Assembly: GCF_954871325.1 (NCBI RefSeq)
Contig: NC_088776.1
Location: 58,614,954-58,678,953 of the forward strand
Origin: Gordionus sp. m RMFG-2023
Taxonomy: Eukaryota; Nematomorpha; Gordioida; Chordodea; Parachordodidae
Direction of reading: 5' to 3'
DNA length: 64,000 bases
The notes beneath the pieces are model-generated. The model was not told the DNA's origin. It did not search any database and saw only the letters and a program-made list of their open reading frames with translations. Below, one piece after another: positions 62,134 to 64,000 of this stretch. Position 1 is the first letter of the stretch. Each line of letters opens with the position of its first letter. A program made the translations under genes and the position numbers.

Positions 62134-63378
62134 TAGTGATGTTAAAAGTTACTTTTGAAACATAACTAGTTACAGTTACTAGTTAAATTGGCAAAAACAT
62201 AACTAGTTACAGTTACTAGTTACATTTTTACAAAAGTAACTAGTTATTAGTTACAGTTATTTTCAAAAGTAACTAGTTACTTACTTTATACATCCTTCAT
62301 ATGCGCATTATTTATTTATTGACTGCATTTATTTAATATAAAAAAAATTAGGATAAACAAAGTATAATCAGTTATTTAAAATAATATATAATTTATTTAT
62401 ATAAAAAAATATCGCAAAATTGAATATTTACATCGAATATAAAAATATATATTTGCATTGAAAAAAAAATATTTATTTTTCATAAAAATTAGAATCTAAT
62501 AAATGTTTATTTGCTTTTAACAACAAATTAATTTCTAAGTTATTATCTAGGAGACGTGCTCGTTTATCTCCAAAAATGAGCTTACCTAGACTGAATAAGC
62601 GCTCTACGGGAGCACTTGATGTTAGAACAACATTATATTTAATAAAGAGTAATTTTAACTTTGGGAAATCGTTATATAAAAAAAAGTGTTGTTATTAGAT
62701 TTGATAAAGTTTTCTATAAGTTCATTATCCAGAATATTTTGGCGCTTTAGGTCAAAAAATCCAACTACATCAAGTGATGTTGGTTTTGAGCATGATTCAT
62801 TCGTCTGGGATTCACTTTGAGGTATTAAGGTATTTATTAAATTTAAAATTTCCTCCTTTTTTGCTTTATTCCTTTCTTGCCTAATCCAAGGCCAGTCAGT
62901 TTTAAATAAAGGGTGAAGAATTGCAGCAATGATGTTGTCATTATCATAAAGATTATTAAACCTATAACATGATATTATTAATTTATAAATAATTATTTGA
63001 TTTTAGTTACCTTTTTTCAATACTAGCTAATATAGTATCCTTTAGAGGTTGACAATATTATAATCCCTGCACATCTGCCATACATATAAGTATTTGTGTT
63101 ATTGTTGGGAACAATCAGACATTTTCACAAAATTTTAAATTAATAAATTTTATTTAAAAAATAAATTTAATTTAAAATTAATTTATCACAACATATTAAA
63201 AATAAAATTAATTATTTGGATATATCTTTAAAAGTAACTAGTTACTTTTGGCAGTTACATTTCAAAAATTTTAACTAGTTACAGTTACTAGTTACAATTT
63301 TAAAAATATAACTAGTTACAGTTATTTTTTAGCCAAAATGTAACTAGTTACAGGTAACTAGTTATTTTAACATCACTA
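62134..63378 (-). mobile_element. hAT transposon inside CHIC, right arm
   Basis: Exact 8-bp duplications CCTCCTAC (62,126-62,133 and 63,379-63,386). The left arm retains the empty site CTATCCCTCCTACCAATTATC. Inverted ends TAGTGATGTTAAAAGTTACT and, from the right, TAGTGATGTTAAAATAACTAG. Subterminal AACTAGTTACAGTTACTAGT-type repeats occur at both ends. It contains only the 3' part of a transposase gene and cannot be autonomous. Confidence 0.95.
62473..62690 (-). pseudogene. hAT transposase C-terminal dimerisation domain
   Basis: The minus-strand frame reads FPKLKLLFIKYNVVLTSSAP, then VERLFSLGKLIFGDKRARLL and EINLLLKANKHLL before a stop at 62,473. This is the standard hAT dimerisation domain (S-S-A-P-V-E-R-L-F-S-x-G-x-L, K-R, L-L-L-K-A-N). 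The upstream catalytic region is mostly missing; the frame is lost near 62,690, and a few related bits extend to about 62,960. Confidence 0.85.
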
Positions 63379-63429
63379 CCTCCTACCAATTATCTGTTTA
63401 AACGAAAAAGTTGGTTTTTTTAAAAAAAT

Positions 63430-63545
63430 TAAATTTCTTTCTTTCTTTCTTTCTTTCTTTCTTACTTTCTTTCTTACTTTCTTTCTTACTTTCTTTCTTA
63501 CTTTCTTTCTTACTTTCTTTCTTACTTTCTTTCTTTTCTTTCTTT
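63430..63545 (+). repeat. CTTT/CTTA microsatellite in CHIC intron
   Basis: (CTTT)n interspersed with CTTA units, ~115 bp. The corresponding left-arm intron (43,451-43,470, other strand) has only about five units. Confidence 0.95.
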
Positions 63546-63837
63546 AAATTTAATTTTTTTTTAAAAAAAAATATTTCTTTTTACAACAGACCAAAAAACG
63601 AATTGAAAAGGCTTTCGAAATGGAGAATATTTGCCTATATCATAAGGTTTCATTAAACTGTTTCTCCGTTTTTTTATAAATAAAAAATCCATCTTTTTAA
63701 AAAATTTAAAATATAGCTGGGATATCATTGGAGCCTTGGAAAACAAAAATGCCAAAACAGCAACTTAGTCGAATACGTACGTATATCATAATTGACATTA
63801 TATTCTATATTATTAATATCTATATTAAGGTCTCGAG

Positions 63838-63957
63838 TATAGTAATCGCGATGTTCGCTATAAGCAACAATATAAATTATACAGCTACGCCAACGTTTTA
63901 GCGATGAATTACTACGCGTCGCTTAAACGAACATCGCGCCATTTCGCGCTCACTATT
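63838..63957. repeat. CpG-rich imperfect palindrome, right arm
   Basis: Counterpart of 43,039-43,158: TATAGTAATCGCGATGTTCG on one side, CGAACATCGCGCCATTTCGC then GCTCACTA on the other. Confidence 0.7.
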
Positions 63958-64000
63958 CAGTGACCCCTACACTTTTTGAGGGATAGAAGCAGAATACCCC
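63958..64000. other. Sequence outside the inverted repeat, window edge
   Basis: Unrelated to the left flank of the structure; too short to identify. Confidence 0.5.

Larger units (their letters stand above)
61782..63776 (+). pseudogene. CHIC: CHIC family gene copy interrupted by a hAT
   Basis: Same three exons as in the left arm, on the plus strand: exon 1 from 61,782 (VAPEEFKDTINRIN) with its second part resuming at 63,387 and ending at 63,409; exon 2 at 63,590-63,646; exon 3 at 63,717-63,776. Splice sites are conserved. A 1,245-bp hAT plus its 8-bp duplication splits exon 1 within the codons for the hydrophobic core (after CGLSLL), so no normal CHIC can be made unless the insertion is spliced out. 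Coding differences from the left copy are few (for example QTSSNHRQNQNF against QTGSNHRQNQDF). The intron between exons 1 and 2 is longer here because of a CTTT repeat expansion. N-terminal and final exons were not found. Confidence 0.88.
60971..63957. repeat. Right arm of the ~21-kb inverted repeat
   Basis: Reverse complement of the left arm 43,039-44,690, interrupted only by the hAT at 62,134-63,378 and differing by scattered substitutions and microsatellite length. Outer end at CGCGCTCACTATT (63,957). Confidence 0.92.

Noticed and set aside
63411-63656. 81-codon frame rich in Leu/Ser/Phe
   Set aside because: It translates the CTTT microsatellite inside the CHIC intron.
43039-63957. Polinton/Maverick interpretation of the ~21-kb structure with inverted ends
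   Set aside because: Size and long inverted ends fit loosely, but no polymerase, packaging ATPase, protease or capsid sequence was seen, flanks show no 6-bp duplication, and the arms contain host CHIC exons instead.
1-64000. CRISPR arrays, bacterial operons, ribosome binding sites
   Set aside because: Spliced genes, eukaryotic transposons and the base composition indicate a nuclear eukaryotic genome; the tandem repeats have no spacer structure.
1-64000. tRNA and rRNA genes
   Set aside because: I looked for tRNA box-like words and conserved rRNA stretches and found none convincing; a covariance-model scan would be decisive.

Overview
The window is eukaryotic DNA from an invertebrate animal that I cannot place to species or phylum. 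It is strongly AT-rich and mostly non-coding, and it is crowded with transposons, diverged repeats and simple-sequence tracts. The animal assignment rests on two recognisable host genes: a six-exon dysbindin (BLOC-1 subunit) on the minus strand at 37,127-38,922, and a CHIC family gene (cysteine-rich hydrophobic domain) present as two inverted copies near 43.2-43.9 kb and 61.8-63.8 kb. Introns are very small: 38-113 bp for most of dysbindin, 70-90 bp in CHIC and 43 bp in a transposase.

Left part (1-22 kb): no host gene is visible. Blocks at about 4-5.4 kb, 9.5-12.2 kb and 17.6-21.8 kb are diverged copies of one large unit, so this looks like an old multi-kilobase tandem duplication. Set into it are a 2.8-kb element with long inverted ends (6.07-8.87 kb), a 285-bp tandem repeat (13.75-14.6 kb), and two hAT DNA transposons with perfect 8-bp target duplications (16,162-17,446 and 18,146-19,846).

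Middle part (22-43 kb): a ~660-bp AATAG array, two pairs of direct repeats, a 12-bp minisatellite, a decayed Merlin/ISXO2-like transposase, a possible LTR fragment, several small MITEs, a short secreted Gly/Tyr/His-rich protein gene (35,777-36,091) and dysbindin.

Right part (43-64 kb): a ~21-kb inverted-repeat structure. Each arm carries the C-terminal exons of a CHIC gene reading outwards, and both arms end at the same CpG-rich palindrome. Between the arms lie an apparently intact Hermes-type hAT (44,948-47,625), two head-to-head copies of a non-LTR retrotransposon (48.2-50.8 kb) and several MITEs. A fossil Ty3/gypsy-like element (54,787-60,970) sits at the inner edge of the right arm and itself holds two nested insertions. 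Another hAT (62,134-63,378) interrupts CHIC in the right arm, while the left arm keeps the uninterrupted site.

The two host genes have no evident functional link. Dysbindin acts in lysosome-related organelle and synaptic vesicle trafficking; CHIC proteins are palmitoylated membrane-associated proteins. Gene structures below were worked out by reading frame, splice-site consensus and remembered family sequences; no search was run. All element boundaries backed by target-site duplications were read directly.
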